Of a stretch of DNA of 64,000 bases, positions 43,257 through 53,077 are shown piece after piece. The notes under the pieces are model-generated. The model made no database searches. It saw only the letters and a list, made by a program, of their open reading frames with translations, and had not been told where the DNA came from. A program made the position numbers and the translations under genes. The stretch spans positions 116,567 through 180,566 of the forward strand of contig JAMCZQ010000002.1 of NCBI GenBank assembly GCA_023485295.1, written 5' to 3'. Origin of the DNA: Candidatus Marsarchaeota archaeon. Its GTDB lineage: Archaea; Micrarchaeota; Micrarchaeia; Micrarchaeales; Micrarchaeaceae. Within the stretch, counting starts at the first letter, position 1. Every line of letters begins with the position of its first letter.

Positions 43257-44069
43257 TCAGCCCGGCTTAAAGTTTGCCTGCAGCGTAGCGTTGCCCTTCA
43301 ATACCAGCTTTGTCGGTATTGTATGCAGCGAAATCACGTTTGCATGCGTATTGTTGACCGACCAGTTGCTGAAAACATATGATGCTGGCGCATCCGCGTA
43401 AATCGTATAATTGCCTGGCAGGAAAGGTATTGTTACGCCGCTTGCGTAGGAAATGCCGTTTATCACAACCTTCCCAGAGGCCGGGCTTGCCTTTACTGCC
43501 AGGTAAGCCAAGCGCAGGGATGCTGGCTCCAGCTGCGTCGTAGCTGTGCCCGTCGATATGTAAGGGCCTGTGCATGTGCTGCCGCTGCACGTGTCATAGT
43601 AAAGCTTGAAATTCGCCACAATGCTGGTGCCTGCTGCCGGCTCTACTGAGCCAGGAATGCCTACAGTGCACACGACCTGAGACCCAGTCGGTGCAGTCTG
43701 CGGCGCGCATGTGCCTGCATAGCTGTTCGTCCCCTTGGAGCCTATGTTGCTTGCTGTGAGATTTATGGAGCCTGGAAGGAATTTTATGCTGACGCCAAGA
43801 TTGTTTGTGAACACCAGCGTGAATTCTATCGGAAGCGGCGGAGAAACATGGTATGCAGTGATGTAGGTGCTTGTGCAGAGCATGAGGGGCTGTATATTGC
43901 ATGTCGATGCAAGATACTGCGCAGGCGCGAACGGTCCTGTTAACAGAAACACGAATGCCACAACTATCGCTATGAGGAGCAAAGCCCAGGAATAGACACT
44001 CATCATCTCCAATGCAGACTGGAGCTTCATGCTCCCGCTTCGCTTAAAATAACGCTTTCCTGGTCGCAT
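43257..44069 (-). CDS. Class III signal peptide (prepilin-like) protein with repeat domain
   Basis: 270 aa from ATG 44069; a minus-strand TATA (ATTAAATATATC, about 44090-44101) fits a leaderless message, so the longer frame to 44204 is rejected. Class III-type signal: KLQSALEMMSVYSWALLLIA at about residues 15-34. A Cys-rich region follows (NIQPLMLCTSTY; TCSGSTCTG). The C-terminal ~75 residues (GKVVINGISYASGVTIPFLP, then SNWSVNNTHANVISL) resemble divergent InlB B-repeat/adhesin domains ending in QANFKPG. Likely a surface pilin-like adhesin. It follows the HerA-like gene's upstream end on the same strand. Confidence 0.8.
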   Translation of the reverse strand: MRPGKRYFKRSGSMKLQSALEMMSVYSWALLLIAIVVAFVFLLTGPFAPAQYLASTCNIQPLMLCTSTYITAYHVSPPLPIEFTLVFTNNLGVSIKFLPGSINLTASNIGSKGTNSYAGTCAPQTAPTGSQVVCTVGIPGSVEPAAGTSIVANFKLYYDTCSGSTCTGPYISTGTATTQLEPASLRLAYLAVKASPASGKVVINGISYASGVTIPFLPGNYTIYADAPASYVFSNWSVNNTHANVISLHTIPTKLVLKGNATLQANFKPG

Positions 44070-44202
44070 CAATATTACAATGTGACCTGATATATTTAAT
44101 AAGTATTGCGCAGGCCTCCACCCATGCATGGCCGGTAAATCGCCTAAACGGATTTGGACAAAAAGTTTAAATAGTATATAAATTGCAGTAACAAAAGGCG
44201 AC

Positions 44203-45087
44203 ATGATGGAATACGCTAAGGATAAGGCCCAGAAAGCAGGTGCAGCCGACGCCGCACTTAAGCAGCGCTCAATAATATTCTTCTACGACAGAGCATCTGA
44301 AGCGCTTTCAGATGCATCAGGCACGGGCGACTTTATCAACAACCTCCGGGGCGTAAGAGGAGCGCTTAAGAATATAGAGTATTCCACAGAGTGGAGCAAT
44401 TTTCCGTTCAATGATACAATAAAGAATACAGTGTTAAAAAATTCAGAGCTACTGATAAATTCATTCAACACATTGGTTGACATCGTGCAAAACGAGGCCA
44501 CAAAAACCATAGCAACTTGGCGCCAGTCGATAATTGGAAGCTATGCGAACGCCAGGAAACTGGAATACACTGACATTAACGCGCTGAAGCGCACTATAGC
44601 AGAGATGCAGATTTCCTCCTTGAAGCCAATGGCAGGCGCGAAGTCGGATTATAAAGGCACTGACGAAAACGGCGAGACGATCCCGGAACTGGCGGCAGAG
44701 CTTTCGGCACTTAGAGACGTTTACAAAAGCGTCGATTCGTTATACCCCCTATATAGCGCAGCATTGAATCTTGACGAGTCTTTGAAGAAGGCAATAATCA
44801 TACAGGCAATGGCAAATAATTCCAACGCCGTAGAATTCGACAGATTCAGCGAGGATATTACAGATATAGCGTCCAAATTGGTAGAGGACTGGGCGCTGCA
44901 AGGCAGGCTACCTGGCAAGCACGCATTCAAGCTTATTTCCGGGCTGCGTCAATTCAAGCAGGTCTTCGAGCTTTCATTTAGCAGGCAGGTGAAATTTGAA
45001 GACGAAGAGCCTCCAAAGCCGGAAGCGATCAAAAAGGCCCTGCCTCGCGTGCATTACGAGCCCGACACAAAGCTGCTCAGGTATTAG
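44203..45087 (+). CDS. Alpha-helical orphan protein
   Basis: 294 aa. It starts MMEYAKDKAQKAGAADAAL, close in wording to the start of the 36020 protein. Helical throughout (NNLRGVRGALKNIEYSTEWS; YPLYSAALNLDESLKKAII), hydrophilic, no membrane segments, and a basic C-terminus. GTTTAAATAGTATATAAATT at about 44165-44184 is the likely TATA region. No domain identified. Confidence 0.6.
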   Translation: MMEYAKDKAQKAGAADAALKQRSIIFFYDRASEALSDASGTGDFINNLRGVRGALKNIEYSTEWSNFPFNDTIKNTVLKNSELLINSFNTLVDIVQNEATKTIATWRQSIIGSYANARKLEYTDINALKRTIAEMQISSLKPMAGAKSDYKGTDENGETIPELAAELSALRDVYKSVDSLYPLYSAALNLDESLKKAIIIQAMANNSNAVEFDRFSEDITDIASKLVEDWALQGRLPGKHAFKLISGLRQFKQVFELSFSRQVKFEDEEPPKPEAIKKALPRVHYEPDTKLLRY

Positions 45088-45095
45088 CGTCAAGG

Positions 45096-46103
45096 CTAAG
45101 CCTTCATCTTGCGCAAAGCTAGCGCTATTGCAGCTGCTACCAGAACCACAGCAGCAATGGCAATCGCGGCATATATGTCGTAGTTGCCGTGCCGCTGCAC
45201 CTTTGCCTGGGGCACTGTAGTGGTATTCACAGCTGCGCTATAAAAGTTTCCTGGCTTGACAGCAAACGGCACAACAATGTTCGTGTTGGGATTGCCTATG
45301 CTTGATCCATTCGCGTAGCCAGGTACGTAAACCTGCGCCTCCGGCCTGCCCATAGCAATCCAAATCGGGTTGCCTGAATTCGCATTTACTGTTGCATTTG
45401 AATACGTAGAAGCTGCGCGCTCCAGTGCAGCCAATGATGTAAGGCAGTTGCCTGTGGGATTTGAAAGATTTGAGGCAACGGACTGCACGCATTTGCCTGT
45501 AGTCGCATTTGGCATTATATTCGGGTCAAAAACGTAAACAACTACTAAGTACCATGGTATCAGGTCCTCAGAGAACGTAGTGTTGACAAAATGGGTGTGC
45601 GCAGGCATTGGCAGCACACCTGCCGGCAGGCTGCTGCTAAAATTGGTGTCTTCTGCTTCTATAGCGCTGAACAATGGAGAATACACGAGCTTCGGATCTA
45701 TTGGGCATTCGGACTGTGTGCCTCCGGCGCCGCAGTCTGTATACACCAAAGAGTTGTTGAAGCTTGCAAACCCGTCTATCGAGTTGTATGCGCTGTAGCC
45801 GAATATCGACATGCCTGCGTATGCAGGCACCAATATCCAGTCAGGAAGCGCATCTGTTTTAGGCGCTGAAATGCCTGCATAGCACTGCGTAACTGAGGAC
45901 GCATTTGACTGGCTATTTGGCAACGCCGACAGCGGCGGATAGCAGCTATAGTTGCCAGAATAGACATAAACTGCCTCAGACCCGTTGAAAAAAGCCCCGC
46001 TCTCGTTAGCAGTAGGCACAACTGCAGCACTTGCGTTCCCTGCAATAATCATTGCGGCAATGAGCATTGCAGCAAAAATACAGGCGTAATTCATAAAACG
46101 CAT
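45096..46103 (-). CDS. Secreted, C-terminally membrane-anchored protein
   Basis: 335 aa from ATG 46103 (MRFMNYACIFAAML), for which a minus-strand TATA at 46125-46134 gives a leaderless start. N-terminal signal peptide about 1-27 with a cleavage-like ASA. The extracellular part has several Cys (CYPPLSALP; DCGAGGTQSECPID; NATTGKCVQSV) and N-glycosylation sequons. A C-terminal membrane helix is followed by a short basic tail (ALALRKMKA), the layout of an archaeal surface protein. No enzyme domain seen. Confidence 0.65.
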   Translation of the reverse strand: MRFMNYACIFAAMLIAAMIIAGNASAAVVPTANESGAFFNGSEAVYVYSGNYSCYPPLSALPNSQSNASSVTQCYAGISAPKTDALPDWILVPAYAGMSIFGYSAYNSIDGFASFNNSLVYTDCGAGGTQSECPIDPKLVYSPLFSAIEAEDTNFSSSLPAGVLPMPAHTHFVNTTFSEDLIPWYLVVVYVFDPNIMPNATTGKCVQSVASNLSNPTGNCLTSLAALERAASTYSNATVNANSGNPIWIAMGRPEAQVYVPGYANGSSIGNPNTNIVVPFAVKPGNFYSAAVNTTTVPQAKVQRHGNYDIYAAIAIAAVVLVAAAIALALRKMKA

Positions 46104-46124
46104 GATACTATATGGCCTAGCAAA

Positions 46125-46145
46125 TCTTTTAATATTATTATAGGA
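46125..46145. promoter_or_regulatory. Divergent promoter between 46103 (minus) and 46166 (plus) genes
   Basis: TCTTTTAATATTATTATAGG reads as TATA-like on both strands: ATTAAAAGA on the minus strand is about 27 nt from the 46103 start, and TTTAATATTATTA on the plus strand about 30 nt from the 46166 start. Confidence 0.45.
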
Positions 46146-46165
46146 CAATGCAATGTGCTGATACA

Positions 46166-46582
46166 ATGGAAAAGACGCTGTCGGAGAAGGCCGCGATAAA
46201 GGTCATAAAGGACGAGTCTTTCAGCGACCTCTCGCACAAGAAATGGCTCGTAGAAGTGGAGCTGAGAACATATGCAAGCATAGAGGAGATAGCGATGTAC
46301 AGCAAGTATCCGACGCTGTCAATCGCAGCATTTTCAAAGATAAGGACCGAAGACGGCAAGGTTGCTTTGCTTCGCAAGCTGATCAGGAGCAACAACAACG
46401 AGAATATAATTTCCATAGCGCATGAAGTATTGCTCGGGATTGACTCCAAGGCCCTGCTATGGGATATCTATTCCGAAAAGAATGCAACGCAGGAGCTAAA
46501 GGCAATGGTCGAAAGGCGGATTGACGGGAACCTTGTGCCCCCAAGATCTACACTGATACGCACTGATGCAAATGCAGAATAG
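46166..46582 (+). CDS. Small helical orphan protein
   Basis: 138 aa from ATG 46166. Helical, with HEAT-like pairs (VEVELRTYASIEEIAMYSKY; RKLIRSNNNENIISIAHEVL) and the small tail NLVPPRSTLIRTD. No catalytic motif. The longer frame from 46148 would start upstream of the expected RNA start. Belongs to the set of leaderless helical orphan genes of this window. Confidence 0.55.
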   Translation: MEKTLSEKAAIKVIKDESFSDLSHKKWLVEVELRTYASIEEIAMYSKYPTLSIAAFSKIRTEDGKVALLRKLIRSNNNENIISIAHEVLLGIDSKALLWDIYSEKNATQELKAMVERRIDGNLVPPRSTLIRTDANAE

Positions 46583-46636
46583 CAACAACAAAAAGCAATA
46601 AATATAAGCGCGAGCATAATAATGAATGTGGTAAGA

Positions 46637-46843
46637 ATGGCAAAGCAGGAAAATTCAAAGAAAAAGAAGTCAAAGGCCGAGCTTAAAAAAAGGATAAAGA
46701 AGGGCTACAGGACCCATGACCCGCATTCGGAATTGTACAAGAAGGAATATCACCAGGTAAAATACACAGACCAGATATGCCCCATATGCGGGAGCAGAAT
46801 AGATGAGAATGGAATGTGCGCATGCGGCGCAGGCGATTCATAA
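46637..46843 (+). CDS. Small basic protein with C-terminal zinc ribbon
   Basis: 68 aa from ATG 46637 (MAKQENSKKKKSKAELKKRI); a start at 46622 is possible. The N-terminal half is Lys-rich. The C-terminus has CPICGSRIDENGMCACG, a CxxC...CxC zinc-ribbon-like end. AAATATAAGCG at 46599-46609 is placed as a TATA box. Probably binds nucleic acid. No family claimed. Confidence 0.6.
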   Translation: MAKQENSKKKKSKAELKKRIKKGYRTHDPHSELYKKEYHQVKYTDQICPICGSRIDENGMCACGAGDS

Positions 46844-46857
46844 GCAATCAGCTGTGC

Positions 46858-47613
46858 CTAGCGCTTCAGGTCTTTTTCTGAAATCGCGTGCCCAAGCACC
46901 CTTGACTTTGCTTTCAGGTGCTCTTTGACCATTGCATTTGCAGGCTTTATGTGTATGCCCTCTGGTTCCACTTTAATGCCGTATTTCCTCAATTCTTCTA
47001 TCTTCTTTGGATTGTTTGTCATAAGTCTTACGGACTTTATGCCAAGGTACTTCAATATGCCAGCGGCAGCCAGGAACGACCTGCTTTCAGGTTCGTATCC
47101 TAGCCTTTTGTAAGCATCATACATGTTTGCAGGCTTGCCATCCTTGTCCTTTGCATTGACCACTTTTCCGGAGCGCCATTCAAACACGTGCGAATATGCG
47201 GCAACCTTGGCTGCAATGCCGTTGCCAGCGCCCTCCTGGTTCATGTAGATTATCATGCCGCTTCCGTGCCGCTTTATCCTTTTCATGGCCTCGTCAAGCT
47301 CCTCCCTGCATTCGCAGTTGGTTGCGTGGAACAGCTCGCTTGTGGCGCATGCCGAATGCACCCTGAGCAGCACGTTGTCCTTTTTCAGGTTCTTCTTCGC
47401 ATCGCCGTAAACCAGTGCAGTGTGGAATTCGCCGGTAGTATAATCCCCAAAAACCATGTATGTCCAGCCGCCAAGCTTTGTCGGAAGCGGGGTGCTGCCA
47501 AGAAGCGTTACAGCCCCTTTGCGCTTAAGCTTGCCTTCGATGTCATGCGACAGCTTCCCAGGCTTTTTCCAGCGCTCCTCGAACAAGCGCATTTCATCGT
47601 TAATGCCTGCCAT
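46858..47613 (-). CDS. GTP cyclohydrolase II-like protein
   Basis: 251 aa. The RibA fold is visible: LLRVHSACATSELFHATNCE with the zinc ligands C...CxC (CATSELFHATNCEC), IIYMNQEGAGNGI, then AAAGILKYLGIKSVRLMTNN followed by PKK. In true GTP cyclohydrolase II the loop is RQEGRGIGL and its Arg forms the phosphoguanyl intermediate; here it is NQEGAGNGI, so that Arg is absent. The protein may use another nucleotide or lack cyclohydrolase activity. It starts 8 nt after the korB stop and looks like the last gene of the 2-oxoacid oxidoreductase operon. Confidence 0.75.
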   Translation of the reverse strand: MAGINDEMRLFEERWKKPGKLSHDIEGKLKRKGAVTLLGSTPLPTKLGGWTYMVFGDYTTGEFHTALVYGDAKKNLKKDNVLLRVHSACATSELFHATNCECREELDEAMKRIKRHGSGMIIYMNQEGAGNGIAAKVAAYSHVFEWRSGKVVNAKDKDGKPANMYDAYKRLGYEPESRSFLAAAGILKYLGIKSVRLMTNNPKKIEELRKYGIKVEPEGIHIKPANAMVKEHLKAKSRVLGHAISEKDLKR

Positions 47614-47621
47614 AGGATCGC

Positions 47622-48530
47622 TCAGAAAACGCGCCTGCTCTCAAGCAGCTGCTGCACGCTTGTAAGCGGCGTCCCGTCTTTTTCAACTTCCTGCTCTGCT
47701 GGGAATTTTTCCATGTAATTTGGTATGTTTGCCTTTATCCTGTCTTCGTACGTCTCAATAAACTCGTTTTTGTAGAATACTCCCACAGGGATCTTGTCAT
47801 CTGGCATGTATGCATTCTTTATTGCCTGCGTCATCTTTGCCATTGTTTCCGAGGGGTCGTGCACCTCAGGGTCGTCTTCCAGCTTGTATATCCTCTGCCT
47901 GAACCATTCGTTTGTATTTATGTCGTTGTAGGTTGGGCATGGCTGCAGTATGTCTATAAGGCCCATACCCTTGTGTTGCACTCCCTGCTTTATGAGCTCT
48001 TTCGTAAGGTTTGTGTCATACGCAAAGCTTCGCGCAACGAACGTATAACCTGATGCAACAGCAAGCGCTATCGGGTTTATCGGGCCGTTTATGTTCGGCT
48101 TCGGCAGCGCCTTTGTCTTCTCGCCCATTGGCATGGTAGGGGATGCCTGGCCTTTCGTGAGCCCGTATACCCTGTTGTCATGAACTATGATTGTCATGTC
48201 CGCGTTTCTCCTGCCTGCGCTTACGAAATGGCCTACGCCTATGCCGAAGGTGTCGCCGTCGCCAGCGTCTATTATCACCTTCATGCTGGGGTTTGCAAGC
48301 TTTATGCCTATCGCGAACGCCAAGGCCCTGCCGTGCAGAGTGTGCACCCCGGATATAGGGCCTGACACAAAGTGCGGAAGCTTTCCTGAGCACCCAATTC
48401 CTGACACTATCACCGCATCGGTGAAGTCAAGCTTCATTTCGCTTAAAGCGCTTTCCACTCCGCGCAATATGCCGAAATCGCCGCAACCCGGGCACCAATC
48501 ATTGAACTCTAATTCTTCATTTGCCTCCAT
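47622..48530 (-). CDS. korB: 2-oxoacid:ferredoxin oxidoreductase beta subunit
   Basis: 302 aa. It binds thiamine diphosphate and one [4Fe-4S] cluster. Cys ligands: WCPGCGDFG (residues 13 and 16), GIGCSGK (48) and QPCPTYND (about 199). TPP/Mg motif [20 protein letters not shown] followed by [17 protein letters not shown]. It converts 2-oxoglutarate or pyruvate with CoA and ferredoxin to the acyl-CoA and CO2. Its start overlaps the alpha subunit gene by 14 nt. Layout matches the two-subunit Sulfolobus-type enzyme; substrate choice cannot be decided from sequence. Confidence 0.95.
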   Translation of the reverse strand: MEANEELEFNDWCPGCGDFGILRGVESALSEMKLDFTDAVIVSGIGCSGKLPHFVSGPISGVHTLHGRALAFAIGIKLANPSMKVIIDAGDGDTFGIGVGHFVSAGRRNADMTIIVHDNRVYGLTKGQASPTMPMGEKTKALPKPNINGPINPIALAVASGYTFVARSFAYDTNLTKELIKQGVQHKGMGLIDILQPCPTYNDINTNEWFRQRIYKLEDDPEVHDPSETMAKMTQAIKNAYMPDDKIPVGVFYKNEFIETYEDRIKANIPNYMEKFPAEQEVEKDGTPLTSVQQLLESRRVF

Positions 48531-50397
48531 TCAAAACCACCTTCTTAACATCGCTATTTACAATCTGCTTCACTGCTTCCACAAGCTCGTCCATGGCCAT
48601 GGGCCTGCCGTTCCACTTGAGTATGTAGTGCGTCGGCCTGATGCTTGTATTCTCTGTCATTATCTCAGCACCTTGCGCGTTGTAGTTGTTCTCTACTGCT
48701 ATTATGCGCTTCTTGCCTGCAAGGGCCTTTGCTACGATCCCTGCAGGATATGGCGAAAACAGCCTTACCTGCACCATCTCTACGCTAATGCCATTCTTGC
48801 TTAGCGCTTCCATCGCATCCATCACTGCTCCTTTTGGCGATCCCCATGTAAGCAGCACGTTTTCGGCATTTCCAACAATCCTTACCTTGTGTGCGTCGTC
48901 TATGTATTTTTCAGCCAGCGCGGCCTTCTTTATCCTCTTTTCATACATCTTTGTCCTATTCATGCTGTCCTCAGTTATATGCCCGTACTCGTTGTGCTCG
49001 TCGCCAGTGTAATACATCTTCGCATGCCCTAAGAAAGCGCGCGGCGATGCACCGCTTTCGGTAAATTCAAAGCGCTTGTACTCTTCAGGCTCCTCCGGGA
49101 AGACTATGCTGCCCCTGTCTATCTTCATGCCCTTCGGCTGCATTGCTGCCTCATCGACTACCGCATATGCGTTTGCAAGTGTCTTTTCTATTATGTGTAT
49201 GGTAGGCGTCTGGCATATCTCCGCAACATTCAAGGCAGTCACTGCGTCTTCGAAAATCTCGTTATGGTCCCCGGATGCGATTACTATGCGCGAGAATTCC
49301 CCGTGCCCTGCGTTTACTGCAAGCTTAAGGTCCGATTGGCCGCTTCTTGTGGGAAGCCCTGTTGCAGGGGATCCGCGCATGTAATAAGTGACTGTAACAG
49401 GTACCTCGTTCATTCCTGCCCAGCTTATGCCCTCGTTCATCAGCGAAAACCCCGGGCCTGATGTGGCTGTTGCAGCCCTGGCGCCAGTCAGAGCGGCGCC
49501 GTTCGCGGCGTTTATGGCCGCAAGCTCATCCTCGGTCTGCAGCACTACAACGCCGTTCTTTTCGTCAGAGCCTTCAAGGCTGAGGAACTGGTTTGCTTCT
49601 ATGTATGTGCTCTCGTCGGAAGCCGGTGTTATCGGGTAATATGACTGGAACCTGAGCCCAGCATAAAGTTTGCCTATTGCAGATATGGTATTCCCGTCAA
49701 GCTGCACCCGGTGTCCGCTGCTTGGTATCTCCTTAAGGCTATACCCGTTTTGTGCTGAGCCAAAGCCTGCCTCTGCGGCAAGCTGGTTGAGCTTCAGGAA
49801 CTTCTCATTTTTGCCGAATACTGCGCTTATCGCATCCATCAAGTATTTTTTGTCAAGGCCAAGTATTGCGAAGGAAGCCCCTGCGCAAAGCATGTTCCTG
49901 GCCTTCTCAGCAGTTACTGGGTCAAGCTTGAGCTCGTTAATTATGTTCTTCATAAGCGGGCCGTAATCGATGCCGATGCACTTCACGCCCTTTGAGCTTA
50001 GGTACTTTACAACGTCTCCCAGCGTGATGCCAAGCCCTGCGTCCTCCAATATCTTTGCCTGCCTTACGGCAAGTTCGCTTTCCATGGAGCGCACCTTGTC
50101 TATTGCAGCGGTTTCCAAAGCCTTGTCATATATGAAATAATCCTTTACTTCGTCAAAATGCTGGAATGCCGTTTCAGTATCGAATGTCGCCAGGATGTTG
50201 ACCTTTGTTTCTATGCTATGCTGCGGCGAATCGCTAATGATCACATTGAAATAGCTGTGCCTGCCCTTTATGTTGGAAAAGTATTCCCTGCTCCCAAAAA
50301 TGTAGTAGCCCGCCCTTGCTACGCCAGCGCCAAATATGTTTGCAGACGTGTCGACGCCAGTCCCCTGTGCGCCACCAATCATCCAACTAACTCTCAT
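48517..50397 (-). CDS. korA: 2-oxoacid:ferredoxin oxidoreductase, fused gamma-alpha subunit
   Basis: 626 aa from ATG 50397, with GGTGAA five bases upstream (50402-50407); the frame to 50421 is not supported. Residues about 1-190 are the gamma domain ([20 protein letters not shown]). The alpha domain follows with the substrate signature [20 protein letters not shown], the [20 protein letters not shown] segment and [24 protein letters not shown] is the conserved element of the archaeal two-subunit enzymes, which often accept a broad range of 2-oxoacids. It pairs with korB just downstream. In this cell it would be the TCA oxidoreductase. Confidence 0.95.
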   Translation of the reverse strand: MRVSWMIGGAQGTGVDTSANIFGAGVARAGYYIFGSREYFSNIKGRHSYFNVIISDSPQHSIETKVNILATFDTETAFQHFDEVKDYFIYDKALETAAIDKVRSMESELAVRQAKILEDAGLGITLGDVVKYLSSKGVKCIGIDYGPLMKNIINELKLDPVTAEKARNMLCAGASFAILGLDKKYLMDAISAVFGKNEKFLKLNQLAAEAGFGSAQNGYSLKEIPSSGHRVQLDGNTISAIGKLYAGLRFQSYYPITPASDESTYIEANQFLSLEGSDEKNGVVVLQTEDELAAINAANGAALTGARAATATSGPGFSLMNEGISWAGMNEVPVTVTYYMRGSPATGLPTRSGQSDLKLAVNAGHGEFSRIVIASGDHNEIFEDAVTALNVAEICQTPTIHIIEKTLANAYAVVDEAAMQPKGMKIDRGSIVFPEEPEEYKRFEFTESGASPRAFLGHAKMYYTGDEHNEYGHITEDSMNRTKMYEKRIKKAALAEKYIDDAHKVRIVGNAENVLLTWGSPKGAVMDAMEALSKNGISVEMVQVRLFSPYPAGIVAKALAGKKRIIAVENNYNAQGAEIMTENTSIRPTHYILKWNGRPMAMDELVEAVKQIVNSDVKKVVLNGGK

Positions 50398-50555
50398 TAA
50401 TTCACCGATACTAAATTGCAATAAACTTCTTTATTACTTTCGTAAGCGATTGCATTTTTGCACTGCAACCCTTAATTCCGGCGAATTTGTTGCAGGCGCA
50501 GTTGCAAAAGCATTAAATATTATGTTCGGCAAAAAGCAAGCTGCCGTGAATCAAT

Positions 50556-51050
50556 ATGGGACACAACGAAAAGGCAAAAATAAGGAAGGCGTCAAAGGCC
50601 CTGGCCGCATTCTATTGCGCGGAGATATTCAAAAAAGATATGAAGACGTACCTCGACACAGGCATTGTGCTTCAGGAAGAGCACGAAAAAAACAAGTCAT
50701 CGCTTTTGAGCCTGATAAGGGAGGACGTAGAGAAAATTCAGGCAGGGCAGCTGGAAAGCACGCAGAACGAAGCCTCAACCGCATATTACGCATCATGGCT
50801 TCTGGAGATTTACGAGGTTCCGAAATCAAGCGAGACCATATCTGGCATAATGAAGAATGTGGAAGCGCATGTGAATGACAAGACAATGGCCCTGTATAAA
50901 TACTGGATCAAAAAAATTAAGGCAGACATATCGAATCGCATGCTTATTTATGCCCTAAAGCGCGATGAGGACGCACTGCAGGACCTGACTAAGGACGCGC
51001 ACGCTCTAAAGGAATTCAAGGCAGAAGTTTCCCGAATGCTCAGACGCTGA
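50556..51050 (+). CDS. Helical orphan protein
   Basis: 164 aa, charged and helical (AGQLESTQNEASTAYYASWL; DISNRMLIYALKRDEDAL). GCATTAAATATTATG (50509-50523) gives a TATA about 30 nt ahead of the ATG, so the message is short-leadered. No domain recognised. Head of a pair of orphan genes with 51095. Confidence 0.55.
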   Translation: MGHNEKAKIRKASKALAAFYCAEIFKKDMKTYLDTGIVLQEEHEKNKSSLLSLIREDVEKIQAGQLESTQNEASTAYYASWLLEIYEVPKSSETISGIMKNVEAHVNDKTMALYKYWIKKIKADISNRMLIYALKRDEDALQDLTKDAHALKEFKAEVSRMLRR

Positions 51051-51094
51051 CTGGTATACAAAAGCAATAAATAATAGCGTTTTTTATAGGGATT

Positions 51095-51778
51095 ATGCCA
51101 ACTCTAGAAGTTTCGAAAAGTTCCGAAACAAAATCGTATATATATGACGCGCTTGCGAATTCGTATTCGAGGGTTGCTTCAATGTTTCCAAAGAGCATGC
51201 TGCTCCTTTACGGCGATGCAGCCGCAAGCTTGTGCTGCGGCACTGAACTGAGTTCTGGCACGATGACGCTGCTGCTCCTGCCAAATATAACGACTGCCCA
51301 ATTCAAATACACTCTGGCATCGGAAAAGGGGATTGTTGTGGAGAAGCCTGTAGACAGCCTATACAAGCTCTACGACTCTGTTAACGACATTGATATAGAG
51401 ATAGGCATATCAAGCAGCAGACAGCAGCATATGAGCACTGATTTGTGGTCTGAACCTGTGCCACGACAATACGGCCCGCATTTCGCAGGCATACCATATA
51501 ACGAACTTATGTCAAGGTCAAAGGGCCTTAGCGTGAATGGCAAGTCGGTCAATATGCCTGCAATATCGCACAATGTATCAATACTTTATGCATTATGGCG
51601 CCTCGATTCGGATGGCGATTACAAGGGCCAGCATACACGAGAAATAGTGCAGACATACAAGCACCACTACAACAGCATGGCGGGGCTTGAGGCAGTACCG
51701 CATTCGGCATTCGGCCATTACGGGTATTACTATTCAAAAAGCATGAAGTCCGATATATCGTGCATGCTCAGGGTATAG
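51095..51778 (+). CDS. Orphan protein, possibly nucleotidyltransferase-related
   Basis: 227 aa. LLLYGDAAASLCCGTELSSG followed by MTLLLLPNITTAQ and later NDIDIEIGIS is loosely like the G-G/D-A-A-x-x-L ... D-I-D core of minimal nucleotidyltransferases, but the spacing is poor and the G-S motif is absent, so this may be coincidence. The C-terminus is His/Tyr-rich (YKHHYNSMAGLEAVPHSAFG). TTTTTTATAGGG just upstream gives a likely near-leaderless start. Function unknown. Confidence 0.5.
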   Translation: MPTLEVSKSSETKSYIYDALANSYSRVASMFPKSMLLLYGDAAASLCCGTELSSGTMTLLLLPNITTAQFKYTLASEKGIVVEKPVDSLYKLYDSVNDIDIEIGISSSRQQHMSTDLWSEPVPRQYGPHFAGIPYNELMSRSKGLSVNGKSVNMPAISHNVSILYALWRLDSDGDYKGQHTREIVQTYKHHYNSMAGLEAVPHSAFGHYGYYYSKSMKSDISCMLRV

Positions 51779-51842
51779 CCAGCGCAACGAACTTTTATTA
51801 ATCCAGTGCAAGCCAATATAGAACAGGAAAGCAGCACTTCAG

Positions 51843-53012
51843 GTGGACCAAACGGACAAATTCAGGTTTTTGGTGTATTCGAGAGCCTTGCGGAGCATTG
51901 CAATAATATACATGACGCTGTCGTTCTCGCTTTACCTGCGCGCCCTAAAGGTTCCAATAATATATATAGGCATAGTTGCAGGCGCAACCATGCTTTTCGC
52001 GCTTTTCCTTACGATGGCGCTAGGCGTATTCGGCGACAGGCACGGCTACAAGAACGAGCTTATAATAGGCGAGATCGTTGCCACTGCAGGGGCGTTCCTC
52101 ATAGCCTTAAGCCCAAATACCCCTTTAATAATGGCCGGCATGATTATAGCAGGCATAAGCAGCGGGGCAGGAGGCATGCGCGGCTCATTCTCCCCAGGCT
52201 CAAGCGCATTCATAGCAAGCATGTACAGGGATGAATCCGATAGGGTAAGGAAATTCTCCAGCCTTACAAGAGTTGCTGCACTGTTTTCAATACTCGGCAG
52301 CGTGATGTTCTCTTCTGTAACCCTGCTTTCGAAATACATCACGCAGCTAGAGGCATACCGCTACCTGTTCCTTGCTTCTTCCGTATTGCTGGCATTTTCG
52401 GTATTATGCCTGCTTGTGCTCAATGAGGCGCCAAGGGCAAGAAAGACTACTCGCATAATGAAGAGGTCAAGCATGCTGTACATACTGAGGGTCATAGTTG
52501 GCAATTCCCTGGGAGGAGTGGGCGTAGGCCTGGCCATACCTTTGCTGCCGCTGTGGTTTGCGCTGGTATACCACGCAACGCCGCTGCAGATAGGCGTAAT
52601 ATTTGCGATTTCGTACATAACGACAGCCATAGGCGCATCTTATTCTTCGCGCATATCAAAGCGCATTGGCGTTCTAAACACTGCTTCGCTTACAAGATCA
52701 TTGAACGGCGTGCTGCTTGTGGCAATGGCATTCTCGCCGCTGCTGCCCATTGCAGGCATCATATACATTGCAAGGGCGTTCGTTGCAGGCTCAGGAAACC
52801 CAACACGATCCACAATTACCGTAAAAGGCATACACGAAGAAGATTACGGCACTGCAACCAGCGTGCAGGGCATAGCCACAAGGGCCTCGCAGCTAAGCTC
52901 TGCTGCAAGCGGCTATTTGATGGATTACGCGCTTCCCGCGCCGCTGCTCATAGGCGGCGTGTTCCAGTTCGCAAGCGGCATTGTCTACAAGCGCTTGCTG
53001 AAAGGCAGCTAA
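51843..53012 (+). CDS. Major facilitator superfamily transporter
   Basis: 389 aa, GTG start at 51843. About 11-12 membrane helices, with an MFS motif between helices 2 and 3 (GVFGDRHGYKNELIIGEIVA, i.e. G-x-x-x-D-R-x-G) and GMIIAGISSGAGGMRGSFSP in helix 4 as in drug or sugar exporters. The second half repeats a weaker motif (SSRISKRIGVLNTASLTRS). Substrate unknown. TATA-like ACTTTTATTAATCC near 51790-51803. Stand-alone. Confidence 0.85.
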   Translation: MDQTDKFRFLVYSRALRSIAIIYMTLSFSLYLRALKVPIIYIGIVAGATMLFALFLTMALGVFGDRHGYKNELIIGEIVATAGAFLIALSPNTPLIMAGMIIAGISSGAGGMRGSFSPGSSAFIASMYRDESDRVRKFSSLTRVAALFSILGSVMFSSVTLLSKYITQLEAYRYLFLASSVLLAFSVLCLLVLNEAPRARKTTRIMKRSSMLYILRVIVGNSLGGVGVGLAIPLLPLWFALVYHATPLQIGVIFAISYITTAIGASYSSRISKRIGVLNTASLTRSLNGVLLVAMAFSPLLPIAGIIYIARAFVAGSGNPTRSTITVKGIHEEDYGTATSVQGIATRASQLSSAASGYLMDYALPAPLLIGGVFQFASGIVYKRLLKGS

Positions 53013-53077
53013 TGCCTAATTGCAATGGCTATGGTTAGTTATTTAATTTATTCATGCCAATATGATAGCGGTGTTAG

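Noticed and set aside
51095..51778. Second nucleotidyltransferase toxin
   Set aside because: The G-D-A-A and D-I-D pieces are too far apart and no partner gene is present; kept as an orphan.
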